Positions 24,661 to 33,708 of a stretch of DNA of 64,000 nucleotides are shown in pieces. The DNA comes from Candidatus Nitrosotenuis chungbukensis (GTDB taxonomy: Archaea; Thermoproteota; Nitrososphaeria; Nitrososphaerales; Nitrosopumilaceae), in assembly GCF_000685395.1 (NCBI RefSeq), contig NZ_AVSQ01000015.1, positions 140,442 to 204,441 on the forward strand, in the 5' to 3' direction. Each line of letters starts with the position of its first letter. Position 1 is the stretch's first letter. The notes under the pieces are model-generated. The model made no database searches. It saw only the letters and a program-made list of their open reading frames with translations, and had not been told where the DNA came from. Made by a program: the position numbers and the translations under genes.

Positions 24661-27600
24661 TTGATTAACAAACCAGTTTCTGAAATATACTCATTGGTCC
24701 ATATCAAAAAGGTTGACATTTTCGGCTTCAAATCGTTCGGGTTCACAAACAGTACTGTAAACTTTGAGCCTGGGCTTGTGTCGATCTCAGGCCCAAACGG
24801 ATCTGGCAAGAGCAACATACTTGATGCGATAATTTTTGCGCTTGGTGAAAACAGGCCAAAGATAATGAGGGTGGACAAACTCCGATCCCTGATCCATGAT
24901 ATTGAAGGAGCCCGGCGTGGGCCAAAGATGGCGCGGGTAAGCCTCCAGTTTGATAATTCTGACAGAAAGATCCCAGTTGACTCCAACTCTGTTGTCATAA
25001 CCAGAGAAATGGACGAGCATGGGGAAAATACCTATTATCTAAATCAAAAACAAACAAACCGTAACCAGATCCTTGATCTTTTAGAGGTTGCAAATGCTAG
25101 CCTGAATCAGCTTAATGCCGTACAGCAGGGAACAGTTACGCGAATTTCTGAATTTACTGCAGAGGAGAAAAGAACCGTAATTGAAGACCTGATTGGCTTA
25201 TCATATTTTGATGAAAAAAAGTCCGAGTCCATCAAACAACTTGAGGATGCCGACAGGCGCTTAGAGGTTGCTTTGGCAAGGATGGACGAAATCAAAAAGA
25301 GGATTGACGAGCTGGAAGTTGAGAGAAACCTAAAGCTAAGATACGAGCTGATAAACCGTGAGCTTGGACGATTGCATGCGATTTCAGCATCAAACAAAAT
25401 GAAGGTGATTCAGACTGAGAAGCTGTCAAAAGAACGTAGCATGCACTCCCTCGTATCTGAGACAAAGAAACTTGATGAAGAACGAACTGCAATCAAAAAG
25501 GAAATCTCAGAACTAGAGGCTCAAAAGTCCTCGTTTATGGCCGAAGCAAATGCCTACAATCACGCAAAGGCGGCAATTGACTCTGAGCTTAGCGCTGCGA
25601 TGCAATTGTATGAAAGTGCCAATACTGAAACCCTGACAAAAACACGAAGGATGAATCAAATTCAGATGCGCCTTCCGGAAATTGCAGCTGAATTAGAATC
25701 CCTGCATCAGGCAAGGCTTGCAATAGAGTCACAAATCACGGAACAAAAAACATCTCTTGCACAAATTAGGGAGGAGAAGAACCATGTCTACCAGGAAGTA
25801 AAATCAATCGAGTCGGAAAGCTCCCAAGTGTACAGGCAGCAAGCACAAGTTGCTGCACAAAGAAAAGAGGTTGACACAAAAATCCAAAACCTCACAACAA
25901 AGCTAAACCAAGCTAAAGTGACATTTGGAAAAATAAATTCCGATATTCAAGACATCAAAACAAAGATTGAAGGTAATCGGCAAAGACATACAGACATAAT
26001 AGAAGAGTCAAAAAAACTTGAATTACTAAAAACGAGATTGGAATCAATTAGGACAAATCACAAGGACACTGTAACTGAATTAAAATCGAGAATCTCTGCT
26101 CAAACAGCAAAGCACGCAAGAATCGAAAGCGATATTGATGAAATTTCAACTATTCTTGAGAAGGCAAGCCGGGCGGCAGCACAGTATGATGCAAAAATCA
26201 AGGTGGTCAAGGGAATAATGCATGAGGATTATACAATTGCCAACCTCAAAGAACATAGCGCAGAACTTGGAATAGAGGGACTTGTCTATGAAATGATCTC
26301 TTGGGACCGACAATACGAACGGGCCGTTCTGGCCGGAGCATCTGATTGGATAAAGTCTTTTGTGGTTAAGGATTTTTCAACACTTTTGAGCCTAGCTGAG
26401 GTTGCACGAACAAGAAAACTTCCAAAGCTAAAGATAATACCTCTGGAAGCAATTCCGAATTTCCGTCTGACGCTTCCAAGAGATTCCTCCGTTGTGGGAG
26501 TGCTGTCTGATTTTGTAAAATGCGATGAAAAATATGCACCGCTTAAGACATTCTTGTTCGGAAATGTTGTCCTAGTTGACTCTAGGGATGCTGCAATTCG
26601 TATATCAAGGTCCGGCTACAAGACTGTGACTCTGGAAGGCGAATTCTTTGAAGCAAAGGCAAGTGCCGTGATCATTGACATCAACTCCAAGATTTCAAAG
26701 CTCACGAAAATCATCTCCATGAGCACCTCAGTTGACGGTCTTATCCAATCGATTAATTTGCTCAAAAAATACATTCAAAAGAAAAGATTTTCGCTAAAAA
26801 AAGTAGAGGGCATAATACAAAACTATCAGAGCAGGCTATCCATTTCTGAAACCGGGCTCTCAAATGCCGACATGAGCTATTCTGACCTAAAATTCAAGAT
26901 AACGTCAATTGACAAGATGAAATCTCAGCTTGAGGCAAGAATATCTCAACTTGAGAGGCATGAGGAAAAACTACGCATGGATCTTGCAAAAGAAGAGTCA
27001 TACCTTGCATCCCTTGAGGAACGAATCTCACTTGTGCATGATAACTATGCTGATGGGGAAAACAATCGTATTGCAAACGAGCTTAACAGACTAAATGAAA
27101 AGCGCACCTCTGTCATGGCAAGACAGTCTTCGATAATCAACGAACTTCGGGAAAAAGAATCACAGGTTGCCACCCTGTCTGCGCAAGAACTTGGTGAAAA
27201 AACAAAGATGCGAAACCTGCACGAGGAACAGTCATCACTTAATCACGAAAAACACGAAATCGAATCGCGACTAAATGTATTGGTAAAAGAAAAAGAAACT
27301 GCAAACGAAAACCTTGTAAAACTAAGGGAGAAAGAACAATCTCTGATCTCGACGTCAGGTACATCCATCTCAAAACTACAGGAATTTGACGAATTGTTGG
27401 GCAAGCTAAACGAGCGGGAGAGGTTCTTTATACGTGAAATCAGCTCGCGCGAAAGGCAGTCTGATTCTCTCTCAAGGGACATACGTGATATATCTGAAAA
27501 TGAGGCAAAAATCCAAAAAATTCTTGAAAAATATGGCTATGAGGAAATTACCGAAACATTTGAAGTTGATCTGATGTTACACTCGCTTGAATCAGAGATG

Positions 27601-28218
27601 AATTCTCTTGCATCAAAGCTTAATGCAAGTGCACCTGAAACCTATCTTGAGATATCGCACGGATACCGCTCAATGTCTGATAGAAAGAACGAGCTAGAAG
27701 AAGAGAGAAATGCCATTGTCAAGTTTATTGAAGAAATCGACAAAGACAAGCGCCAGACATTCCTTGACGCATTTGACAAAGTGGATAAGGAAATCCGCGA
27801 GGCGTTTAACACCATGACTGGTGGGCAGGCTTGGCTTGAACTTCAAAATGAGGACGATATTTTCAATTCCGGCATATCGTATTTGATCCAGTTCCCAAAC
27901 AAACCAAAAAGAGAGTCAACATCAATTTCTGGTGGTGAAAAAACACTTGCCGCAATCGTGTTTGTTTTGGCTCTGCAAAAGCTCAAACCTTCTGTGTTTT
28001 ACCTGTTTGACGAAGTTGACGCGCACTTGGATGCGCCAAACGCTGAAAAACTGGCCAAAATAATCGAGCAGCGCTCAAACGGAAGCCAGTTCATCATGGT
28101 GTCGCTCAAGGACTCCGTGGTGCAAAAAGCCAAACTCATCTACGGAGTTTATCCGAAAAACGGCGTGTCACACGTTGTCACGTACAAGGACAAACGAATA
28201 CCATCAATTACTAGCTGA
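24661..28218 (+). CDS. smc: Chromosome segregation ATPase SMC
   Basis: The 1185-aa protein has the full SMC layout. The N-terminal ATPase head holds the Walker A motif GPNGSGKS (44-51). Two long coiled-coil arms flank a hinge at about residues 515-660 (LGIEGLVYEMISWDRQYERA). The C-terminal head has the signature ISGGEKTLAAIVFVLAL and the Walker B YLFDEVDAHLD. It organises and segregates the chromosome as a dimer with kleisin partners; no ScpA gene is adjacent. Starts at TTG 24661 or 24694 are possible. The latter begins at VHIKKVDIFGFKSFG, the usual family N-terminus. Confidence 0.95.
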   Translation: MINKPVSEIYSLVHIKKVDIFGFKSFGFTNSTVNFEPGLVSISGPNGSGKSNILDAIIFALGENRPKIMRVDKLRSLIHDIEGARRGPKMARVSLQFDNSDRKIPVDSNSVVITREMDEHGENTYYLNQKQTNRNQILDLLEVANASLNQLNAVQQGTVTRISEFTAEEKRTVIEDLIGLSYFDEKKSESIKQLEDADRRLEVALARMDEIKKRIDELEVERNLKLRYELINRELGRLHAISASNKMKVIQTEKLSKERSMHSLVSETKKLDEERTAIKKEISELEAQKSSFMAEANAYNHAKAAIDSELSAAMQLYESANTETLTKTRRMNQIQMRLPEIAAELESLHQARLAIESQITEQKTSLAQIREEKNHVYQEVKSIESESSQVYRQQAQVAAQRKEVDTKIQNLTTKLNQAKVTFGKINSDIQDIKTKIEGNRQRHTDIIEESKKLELLKTRLESIRTNHKDTVTELKSRISAQTAKHARIESDIDEISTILEKASRAAAQYDAKIKVVKGIMHEDYTIANLKEHSAELGIEGLVYEMISWDRQYERAVLAGASDWIKSFVVKDFSTLLSLAEVARTRKLPKLKIIPLEAIPNFRLTLPRDSSVVGVLSDFVKCDEKYAPLKTFLFGNVVLVDSRDAAIRISRSGYKTVTLEGEFFEAKASAVIIDINSKISKLTKIISMSTSVDGLIQSINLLKKYIQKKRFSLKKVEGIIQNYQSRLSISETGLSNADMSYSDLKFKITSIDKMKSQLEARISQLERHEEKLRMDLAKEESYLASLEERISLVHDNYADGENNRIANELNRLNEKRTSVMARQSSIINELREKESQVATLSAQELGEKTKMRNLHEEQSSLNHEKHEIESRLNVLVKEKETANENLVKLREKEQSLISTSGTSISKLQEFDELLGKLNERERFFIREISSRERQSDSLSRDIRDISENEAKIQKILEKYGYEEITETFEVDLMLHSLESEMNSLASKLNASAPETYLEISHGYRSMSDRKNELEEERNAIVKFIEEIDKDKRQTFLDAFDKVDKEIREAFNTMTGGQAWLELQNEDDIFNSGISYLIQFPNKPKRESTSISGGEKTLAAIVFVLALQKLKPSVFYLFDEVDAHLDAPNAEKLAKIIEQRSNGSQFIMVSLKDSVVQKAKLIYGVYPKNGVSHVVTYKDKRIPSITS

Positions 28219-28263
28219 TCAATACTGCACCTGGCAAAAATACAAAAAATAAGAAAAATGATT

Positions 28264-29037
28264 CTATTTTAGATCCAGCGGAATTGTAGCCGTTCCCCAA
28301 GACTCCTTCACGTTGAAGGTATATTGTTTTGCGGGGTCGTACTTGAATGGTACGTAGCTTCCATATCCTATTGCTGGTCCAAACATGATGTTCATTTCTT
28401 TTGACATCCCGGGTCTTAGCACTATTTGGCCGCTTGTGAAATCGTTTGCCGCATATTTGTACGTGGTTTTACCATCTGAAATATCGTAGTTGCATGCTGC
28501 TGGTCCCGTGCAATACAACGCAACATTGTCCTTTGATCCTGTATTCTCGACTAGGAACTTTAGATTGAGTATGTGCACGTTGCCGCTTTTTTCTACTTTA
28601 GCTCCGGGATAGTAAAATGTCACTGGTCCAACGACATGTTTTTTTGATTTTTGTTTGAAATCATCGGACGACTGTGCTGATCTTAGGGCCTTCTCGCACT
28701 CGTACTGCTCTCGCTCCGTTTCTTTTTGTTTACATGCTGATTTTTGTGCTTCAAGTGGATCGATGGCGGGTTTTGCTTGTTGTGCTGTGATGTTTGTTGC
28801 ATCTGTTTGTGGTTTCTTTGCTGTTGGCTGCTTTGCTGTCTTTTTTATTTTTTCTTGAATGGTTTTCTTTACGCTTTCTTTTTTGTCAGTTGATTTTGCT
28901 TTGGTTTTTTCATTACTTGTGTTTTCTCCAAATGCCGAAGTTGCAGCGACGCTAGATAACAATAAAAACGCGGCAGCTATTGCAATTATCTTTATGGCGG
29001 CGCTATTTGCCATATTTTGCTGAATTATTGTGCTCAT
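28264..29037 (-). CDS. Secreted lysine-rich protein with C-terminal beta domain
   Basis: The ATG at 29037 has a TATA-like ATATAAAC about 27 nt upstream; another ATG lies two codons before it. The 257-aa product has a signal peptide (IKIIAIAAAFLLLSSVAATSAFG). A Lys/Thr/Gln-rich linker of about 60 residues follows (SVKKTIQEKIKKTAKQPTAK). The cysteine-bearing extracellular domain at about 155-259 starts VVGPVTFYYPGAKVE and includes a disulfide candidate (YCTGPAACNY). The linker looks disordered and strongly basic. It is exported and possibly cell-wall associated. No family is recognised. Confidence 0.65.
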   Translation of the reverse strand: MSTIIQQNMANSAAIKIIAIAAAFLLLSSVAATSAFGENTSNEKTKAKSTDKKESVKKTIQEKIKKTAKQPTAKKPQTDATNITAQQAKPAIDPLEAQKSACKQKETEREQYECEKALRSAQSSDDFKQKSKKHVVGPVTFYYPGAKVEKSGNVHILNLKFLVENTGSKDNVALYCTGPAACNYDISDGKTTYKYAANDFTSGQIVLRPGMSKEMNIMFGPAIGYGSYVPFKYDPAKQYTFNVKESWGTATIPLDLK

Positions 29038-29060
29038 TACCATGTTTTGGGCGATTTGTC

Positions 29061-29068
29061 ATATAAAC
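29061..29068 (-). promoter_or_regulatory. TATA-like element upstream of the secreted lysine-rich protein
   Basis: On the minus strand GTTTATAT (29061-29068) is centred about 27 nt before the ATG at 29037, the spacing expected for a leaderless gene. It helps choose this ATG over the one two codons upstream. Confidence 0.4.
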
Positions 29069-29093
29069 TAGTGATAAGATTTAATTCTAGTGC

Positions 29094-29936
29094 CTAAAAT
29101 GTTTTGATTGCTTTTGGGAGTTCGTTTAGGCTGATATTTCTTAAAATTTTGGCTTCAAATTTTGACTCTTGGTCATTGTTGACTGCCTGGCCTCCGACAA
29201 ATATTGGGATTTTGGATTTTTCGCGAATTTTTTTAACTAGTCTCTGACCTGGCTTTATGTTATCTGCAAGGGTTATGGAAAGAAATACCATGTCTGGCTT
29301 GACCTTTTCAATAAAATTTACAACTGAGTCGTGCGGCTCAGAAGGGGAAATATTGTATATCTTGAATCCCTTGCAGAGCATGTGTGATTCAAGAATGTTT
29401 ACTCCCAAATTGTGTTGTTCGCCGTCTGGGGTACAAATCACGATTTTCTTTTTTGATGGGCGTGTCATGTTTTTGTCCGAAATGATTTTCACGAGACTAT
29501 TTGCTACGTTGCTACAAACATGTTCGTCTGCAACGCTGATCTTATTTGATGCCCATTGTTTTCCTACGTCGTACATGACTGGGGTGAGAATTTTTTCATA
29601 AAAGCTCGTCGTTCCAGACGACGGCCTGTATCTCTCATAGAGTTTTAGCGCGCCTTCTACATCTCCATTAATAAAAAAGCCAAACAACTGCTCTCTTATT
29701 TTTGATAGTGCTTCTTCTTTTTTCTGCCCATCTGCGAATTCATCTGATGCTAAAAACGAAATTATTTTTGGGTCGTTTTGATGCTCTGGTGGGATGTCTT
29801 CTTTTGTTACATTTGATGCTTTTCCGAGATACTTGATGGTCTCCTGCCTTGAAGTGTTGTTCTTTGAATCCCAGACACTGCGAACCAAATAGAGATATTT
29901 TTCACCCTTTACTGCTTTTGATCGGATGTAAACCAT
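29094..29936 (-). CDS. CarH-like adenosylcobalamin-binding sensor protein
   Basis: The 280-aa protein has three parts. Residues 1-45 form a small beta domain (KGEKYLYLVRSVWDSK ... TIKYLGK) of a type also seen at the N-terminus of transposases. Residues about 80-150 are a four-helix cap with Trp128 and Glu138-His139, exactly the W-x9-E-H motif of light-sensing CarH proteins. Residues about 163-280 are a Rossmann B12-binding domain with GEQHNLG (Glu173, His175 as the lower axial ligand, Gly178), SITLAD and FVGGQAV. There is no MerR-type DNA-binding helix. In CarH, AdoCbl binding forms a tetramer that light breaks apart. Here the output domain is different and unknown. A promoter-like element precedes it, and an Opp ATPase gene lies upstream on the same strand. 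Confidence 0.85.
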   Translation of the reverse strand: MVYIRSKAVKGEKYLYLVRSVWDSKNNTSRQETIKYLGKASNVTKEDIPPEHQNDPKIISFLASDEFADGQKKEEALSKIREQLFGFFINGDVEGALKLYERYRPSSGTTSFYEKILTPVMYDVGKQWASNKISVADEHVCSNVANSLVKIISDKNMTRPSKKKIVICTPDGEQHNLGVNILESHMLCKGFKIYNISPSEPHDSVVNFIEKVKPDMVFLSITLADNIKPGQRLVKKIREKSKIPIFVGGQAVNNDQESKFEAKILRNISLNELPKAIKTF

Positions 29937-29954
29937 TGAGACACTTGTTTACTC

Positions 29955-29966
29955 TTAAATTAATAA
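29955..29966 (-). promoter_or_regulatory. TATA-like element for the CarH-like gene
   Basis: On the minus strand TTTATTAATTTAAG spans about 29954-29967, centred some 25 nt before ATG 29936. It suggests a leaderless transcript separate from the ABC ATPase gene upstream. Confidence 0.45.
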
Positions 29967-30025
29967 ATAATGCTAATCTTATTCTCTAGTGCTAACTTTG
30001 ACAAATCACAAATCAGATGATATCG

Positions 30026-30991
30026 CTAGTCTAATTTAGCAAAACACGCAACTTTTCTGTTGTTCCCGACGTCTTCTAGGTTGGGCTCAATCTTGCACTT
30101 TTCAAAGGCATATGGGCATCTTGCTTGAAATCTGCAACCGTGATATGCATCAATATCAAGCGGCTCTCTTACTCTGACTATCTTTTCCTTGTAGATGTTG
30201 TTTGGGTCTGGCTCTGATATTGCGTCAAGCAGTGCCTGCGTATACGGGTGTTTGGGATGAAGTAAGATGTCATTGATTGGACCCATCTCGACTATTTTTC
30301 CAAGGTATACGATCGCAATGGTGTGACCAAAATATTTGGCAGTTGCCAAATCATGTGTGATGTACACAAAAGAAATGTTGTATTTTTGTCGCAAATTTTC
30401 CATCAGTTCAAGAATTTCAGCTCTCACTGACACGTCAAGCATTGATACTGGCTCGTCTGCAATGATCATCTTTGGCTTCATCACGAGCGCCCTTGCAAGC
30501 ACTACCCTTTGTCTTTGCCCCCCCGATAGCGCCCCTGGATATTTTTCCATGATCTCGTCTGCCGGCTCTAATCTTACTTCGTGTAGTGCCTCTCTGACCA
30601 GATCTTCCCGTTGTTTTGCGTTTCCGATTTTGTGAATTTCAATTGGCTCAGAAACTATGTCCTTTACTTTCATTCTTGGGTTTATGGAGTCGTACGGATC
30701 CTGGTAGACCATCTGGCAGCCCATTCTGATTCTTTTCAGGGATTCTTTTTTGTCGGAAATTTCGTCTCCGTCGAAGATTATTTTTCCTGCGTCTGAGTCA
30801 ATTGACTTTAAAATTAGTTTTGCAATGGTTGACTTGCCTGAGCCTGACTCTCCTGCCAAAACAAAGATTTCTCCACGTCTCACCGAAAATGATATCCCGT
30901 CAACTGCCTTCACAAGCGAGGATTGCTTCCCTAGCCAGTTTGTCTTGATAAAATATTTCTGCAAATTTTCAATAATTAGAATTTCATCCAA
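30026..30991 (-). CDS. Oligopeptide/dipeptide ABC transporter ATP-binding protein (OppF/DppF type)
   Basis: The 321-aa ATPase has Walker A GESGSGKST (residues about 48-56), the Q-loop MVYQDPYDSINPRMK, signature ALSGGQRQRVVLARAL and Walker B MIIADEPVSMLD. The C-terminal oligo_HPY extension has cysteines CRFQARCPYAFEKC typical of OppD/F. Two ATPases (D and F) and two permeases normally form the transporter, but none is adjacent. The family-5 binding protein lies at 442-2928, far away. It energises import of peptides or related solutes at the cytoplasmic face. The unpaired location is odd; other transporter subunits may be elsewhere in the genome. Confidence 0.88.
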   Translation of the reverse strand: MDEILIIENLQKYFIKTNWLGKQSSLVKAVDGISFSVRRGEIFVLAGESGSGKSTIAKLILKSIDSDAGKIIFDGDEISDKKESLKRIRMGCQMVYQDPYDSINPRMKVKDIVSEPIEIHKIGNAKQREDLVREALHEVRLEPADEIMEKYPGALSGGQRQRVVLARALVMKPKMIIADEPVSMLDVSVRAEILELMENLRQKYNISFVYITHDLATAKYFGHTIAIVYLGKIVEMGPINDILLHPKHPYTQALLDAISEPDPNNIYKEKIVRVREPLDIDAYHGCRFQARCPYAFEKCKIEPNLEDVGNNRKVACFAKLD

Positions 30992-31032
30992 TGTATCTGA
31001 ATTATGTTGTATCCTATATCAAGAATTGGAGA

Positions 31033-32478
31033 TCAATACGCTCGAGCAAATGTGGCACTTGTGACGCTTTTTCCACCACAGTATATGCACTTTCCCTCAG
31101 TGTTGCCGCTTTCAAATGGGATTACTCGAATATCTGCCATGGTTTCCTCTTTGATCTTTTCCTCACACCTTGTCTCCCCACACCAATGTGCACTGATGAA
31201 CGAGCCGTTCTCGACTTCGGATTTGAACTGGTTGTAATCTGTTACTTTTACTGTTCGATCCTCAAGGATCTTCTTTGCCGCCGTAAACATCTCATCTTGA
31301 ATTTGTTGTAGTATGGACTCGATATCCGATTCTATTTTGTCAAGCGGGAGGTCTGATTTTTGCCTGTTGTGGCGCCTGGCTACTGTAACTTTGCTTTTGT
31401 CCAGATCCTTTGGGCCAATCTCAATTCGTAATGGGACTCCTTTTAGTTCCCAGTCGTTGAACTTGAAGCCTGGTGTAAGCTCATCCCTTCTGTCCACATG
31501 GGTGCGCAAACCCTTGTCTTGCAGTATTTTTTCAACTTCGTTTGCTTTTACCTGAACTCTGTCTGCATCTTTTTCTGAATAATAAATTGGAACGATGACT
31601 ATCTGAATCGGCGCCACTCTTGGTGGTAATACAAGTCCCTTGTCGTCGCCATGGACCATTACCATTGCTCCGATCAATCTCCATGACACGCCCCATGATG
31701 TTTGCCATGCAAAAGTTTCTACGTTGTTTTTATCTAGGAATTTGACTTCAAATGGTTTTGAAAAGTTCTGCCCAAGAAAATGTGAGGTTCCCATCTGCAA
31801 TGCCTTGCCGTCTGGCATCATGGATTCGATAGCTGTGGTGTATACTGCCCCAACAAATTTTTCTTTCTCGCTTTTCTTGCCTGTGATTACGGGAATCGCA
31901 AGGGTTTGTTCGACTGTATTTTTATAAATCTCTAAAATGTCAAAAACCTCCTTTTCGGCATCTTCTCGTGTTGCGTGCACTGTGTGCCCTTCCTGCCACA
32001 AAAATTCAGACGTCCTAAGAAATGGTTTTGTTGCCTTGATTTCTGCACGTAATGCCGTGTTCCAAAAATTAATCTTCAGGGGCAAGTCCCTCCAGCTGTG
32101 AATCCATTTGGCATACATTGAATATGCAAGCGTCTCAGACGTGGGGCGTAGAGCTAATCTGTCGCCAATTTCGGTGTCTCCTGAATGTGTTACCCAAAAA
32201 ACTTCCGGATTGAATCCTGCAAAGTGGTCTTTTTCTTTTGTAAGCAATGATTCTGGAATCAGGACTGGCAGAAAGCCGTTTCTGTGTCCTGTTTTTTTGA
32301 GTTTCTCATCAAGCGTTTCCCTGATTGACTCCCAAATTGCGTATCCGTCAGGTCGCAGAACAATGAGGCCCTTTACTGGGGCATAGTCTGCGAGCTGCGC
32401 CTTTAGGACAACTTGGGTGTACCATTCACTAAAATCCGCATTTTTTGAAACTGTAATTCCAACACTTTCTTTACTCAA
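31033..32478 (-). CDS. proS: Proline--tRNA ligase
   Basis: The enzyme is archaeal/eukaryote-type ProRS. It has class II motifs in LRPTSETLAYSMYAKW and FLWQEGHT, the active site GTSHFLGQNFSKPF, and the C-terminal zinc-binding domain (CGETRCEEKIKEE ... KCIYCGGKS). It attaches proline to tRNA in the cytoplasm. I choose TTG 32478 (MSKESVGITVSKNADF) because the family normally begins close to the ADFSEWY motif. An ATG at 32538 would add 20 residues with no family counterpart. No gene overlaps; the ABC ATPase gene follows 41 nt later. Confidence 0.95.
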   Translation of the reverse strand: MSKESVGITVSKNADFSEWYTQVVLKAQLADYAPVKGLIVLRPDGYAIWESIRETLDEKLKKTGHRNGFLPVLIPESLLTKEKDHFAGFNPEVFWVTHSGDTEIGDRLALRPTSETLAYSMYAKWIHSWRDLPLKINFWNTALRAEIKATKPFLRTSEFLWQEGHTVHATREDAEKEVFDILEIYKNTVEQTLAIPVITGKKSEKEKFVGAVYTTAIESMMPDGKALQMGTSHFLGQNFSKPFEVKFLDKNNVETFAWQTSWGVSWRLIGAMVMVHGDDKGLVLPPRVAPIQIVIVPIYYSEKDADRVQVKANEVEKILQDKGLRTHVDRRDELTPGFKFNDWELKGVPLRIEIGPKDLDKSKVTVARRHNRQKSDLPLDKIESDIESILQQIQDEMFTAAKKILEDRTVKVTDYNQFKSEVENGSFISAHWCGETRCEEKIKEETMADIRVIPFESGNTEGKCIYCGGKSVTSATFARAY

Positions 32479-32623
32479 TGTATATGTGACAAAAATTTTG
32501 ACTAATGAGCTTTTCTTAGTATGGGGGATTTGGCACAATTGATAATCGATACTTGTGGCGTTTTGAATAAATTCAATCTGGGATGTAACTTACTCTTCTT
32601 AAAATTTTGAATCTAGGTCGTAT

Positions 32624-32914
32624 CTATTTTTTAAGAGAATCCCCTTTGCAAAGCACTTTTCCCATTACTCTGCTTTGGAAATTGGGGCACACAAAACACT
32701 GGACAAATTGGATGTCTTGTTTTAAAACGGGGCAATCGACATACTCTTGCTTCATTTTCTTTAGCATTTTTGGGCTAACGCCTTTGAGTTTGAGTTTTCC
32801 CTTGTCGTCCATCATCCCTGACGCTTTTAATTCGTCTTTGACCTCGTCTGGAAGTTTTTGCAGTTTTTCTGATGTCTTTACTTCGACTTCGTACTTGTGC
32901 TCAAGCTCGCCCAT
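32624..32914 (-). CDS. Small cysteine-containing hypothetical protein
   Basis: The 96-aa protein has a charged helical N-terminus (EKLQKLPDEVKDELKASG) and a cysteine-bearing C-terminal half with YVDCPVLKQDIQFVQCFVCPNF and VLCKG. The C-x(n)-C-x2-C-x13-C pattern may hold zinc or an iron-sulfur cluster. No signal peptide or membrane helix is present. It lies upstream of ProRS on the same strand, 145 nt away, and divergent from the next gene. Family and function are unknown; it reads as a conserved small protein of Nitrososphaeria. Confidence 0.6.
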   Translation of the reverse strand: MGELEHKYEVEVKTSEKLQKLPDEVKDELKASGMMDDKGKLKLKGVSPKMLKKMKQEYVDCPVLKQDIQFVQCFVCPNFQSRVMGKVLCKGDSLKK

Positions 32915-33016
32915 GTTTTGACAATTTTCCTACCGTGATTTATTACTATGGGTATGCGATCTAAAAACGAACTTCAACTTTTATATTGATAGATTTTTTC
33001 CAAAAATTGGAAACAA

Positions 33017-33667
33017 TTGCTTGCAATTTTTGATGTGGAAGGAGTCCTCTTTGATGCAGAATATCTGCCGATTCTCGCGGAAAAGGTAAACAAAGAAAAA
33101 GAAATCTGGGAAATCACAAGAAAGGGAATTCAAGGACTGATAAACTGGGAAGATGGACTTAGAACACGTGTCCACGCTTTACGGGGATTAAGCTATGATA
33201 CTTGTAAACAGGTAGCCGATGATCTGCCGATAATGACTGGCGCAAAGGAAACATGCCGCGTACTAAAGGCCGCCGGCTGGAAACTGCTTGCCGTCTCTGG
33301 AGGATTTACAATTATGACTGATAGGCTAAAAGAAGAACTGGGTCTTGACTATGTGTATTCTAACGAACTTGTCTTCAAGGACGGAAAACTCGATGACGTG
33401 CAAATCCACGTCACGTCAGACAAGGCAAAATCTGCACGAGTAAAAATAGCAGAATGGCAGGAAAGTAAGGAAGACATCATAGTTACAGTTGACGGCGCAA
33501 ACGACCTGACTCTTTTTGACATCTGTGGACTCGGAATTGCATTTAGGGCTCAAGATGTCGTAAAGGAAAGGGCAAATGTGATAATTGAAGAAAAAAATCT
33601 CTCAAACCTCATTGGCATAATAAACAAACACTACAAGACGAACCTACAGCTTCAAACTGTTGCCTAG
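33017..33667 (+). CDS. HAD-superfamily phosphatase, SerB-like
   Basis: The 216-aa protein resembles archaeal phosphoserine phosphatase. It has motif I FDVEGVLFDAE with nucleophile Asp6, a cap region, motif II LLAVSGGFT, and motif III/IV with Lys and VDGANDLTLF. Motif I is unusual: the second Asp of D-x-D is Glu8. That residue is the general acid/base in most HAD phosphatases, so activity may be altered or the substrate may differ. Start is TTG 33017. It is 41 nt upstream of cofE. Phosphoserine would link to cysteine or serine synthesis, and a cysteine synthase gene lies at 35790. Confidence 0.8.
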   Translation: MLAIFDVEGVLFDAEYLPILAEKVNKEKEIWEITRKGIQGLINWEDGLRTRVHALRGLSYDTCKQVADDLPIMTGAKETCRVLKAAGWKLLAVSGGFTIMTDRLKEELGLDYVYSNELVFKDGKLDDVQIHVTSDKAKSARVKIAEWQESKEDIIVTVDGANDLTLFDICGLGIAFRAQDVVKERANVIIEEKNLSNLIGIINKHYKTNLQLQTVA

Positions 33668-33678
33668 ATCTTACTAGA

Positions 33679-33688
33679 TTTTAATAAA
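33679..33688 (+). promoter_or_regulatory. TATA-like element upstream of cofE
   Basis: TTTTAATAAA at 33679-33688 is centred about 25 nt before the ATG at 33709. It fits a leaderless archaeal promoter and suggests cofE has its own transcript start. Confidence 0.45.
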
Positions 33689-33708
33689 AGGCGATCCGCA
33701 TAACACTG

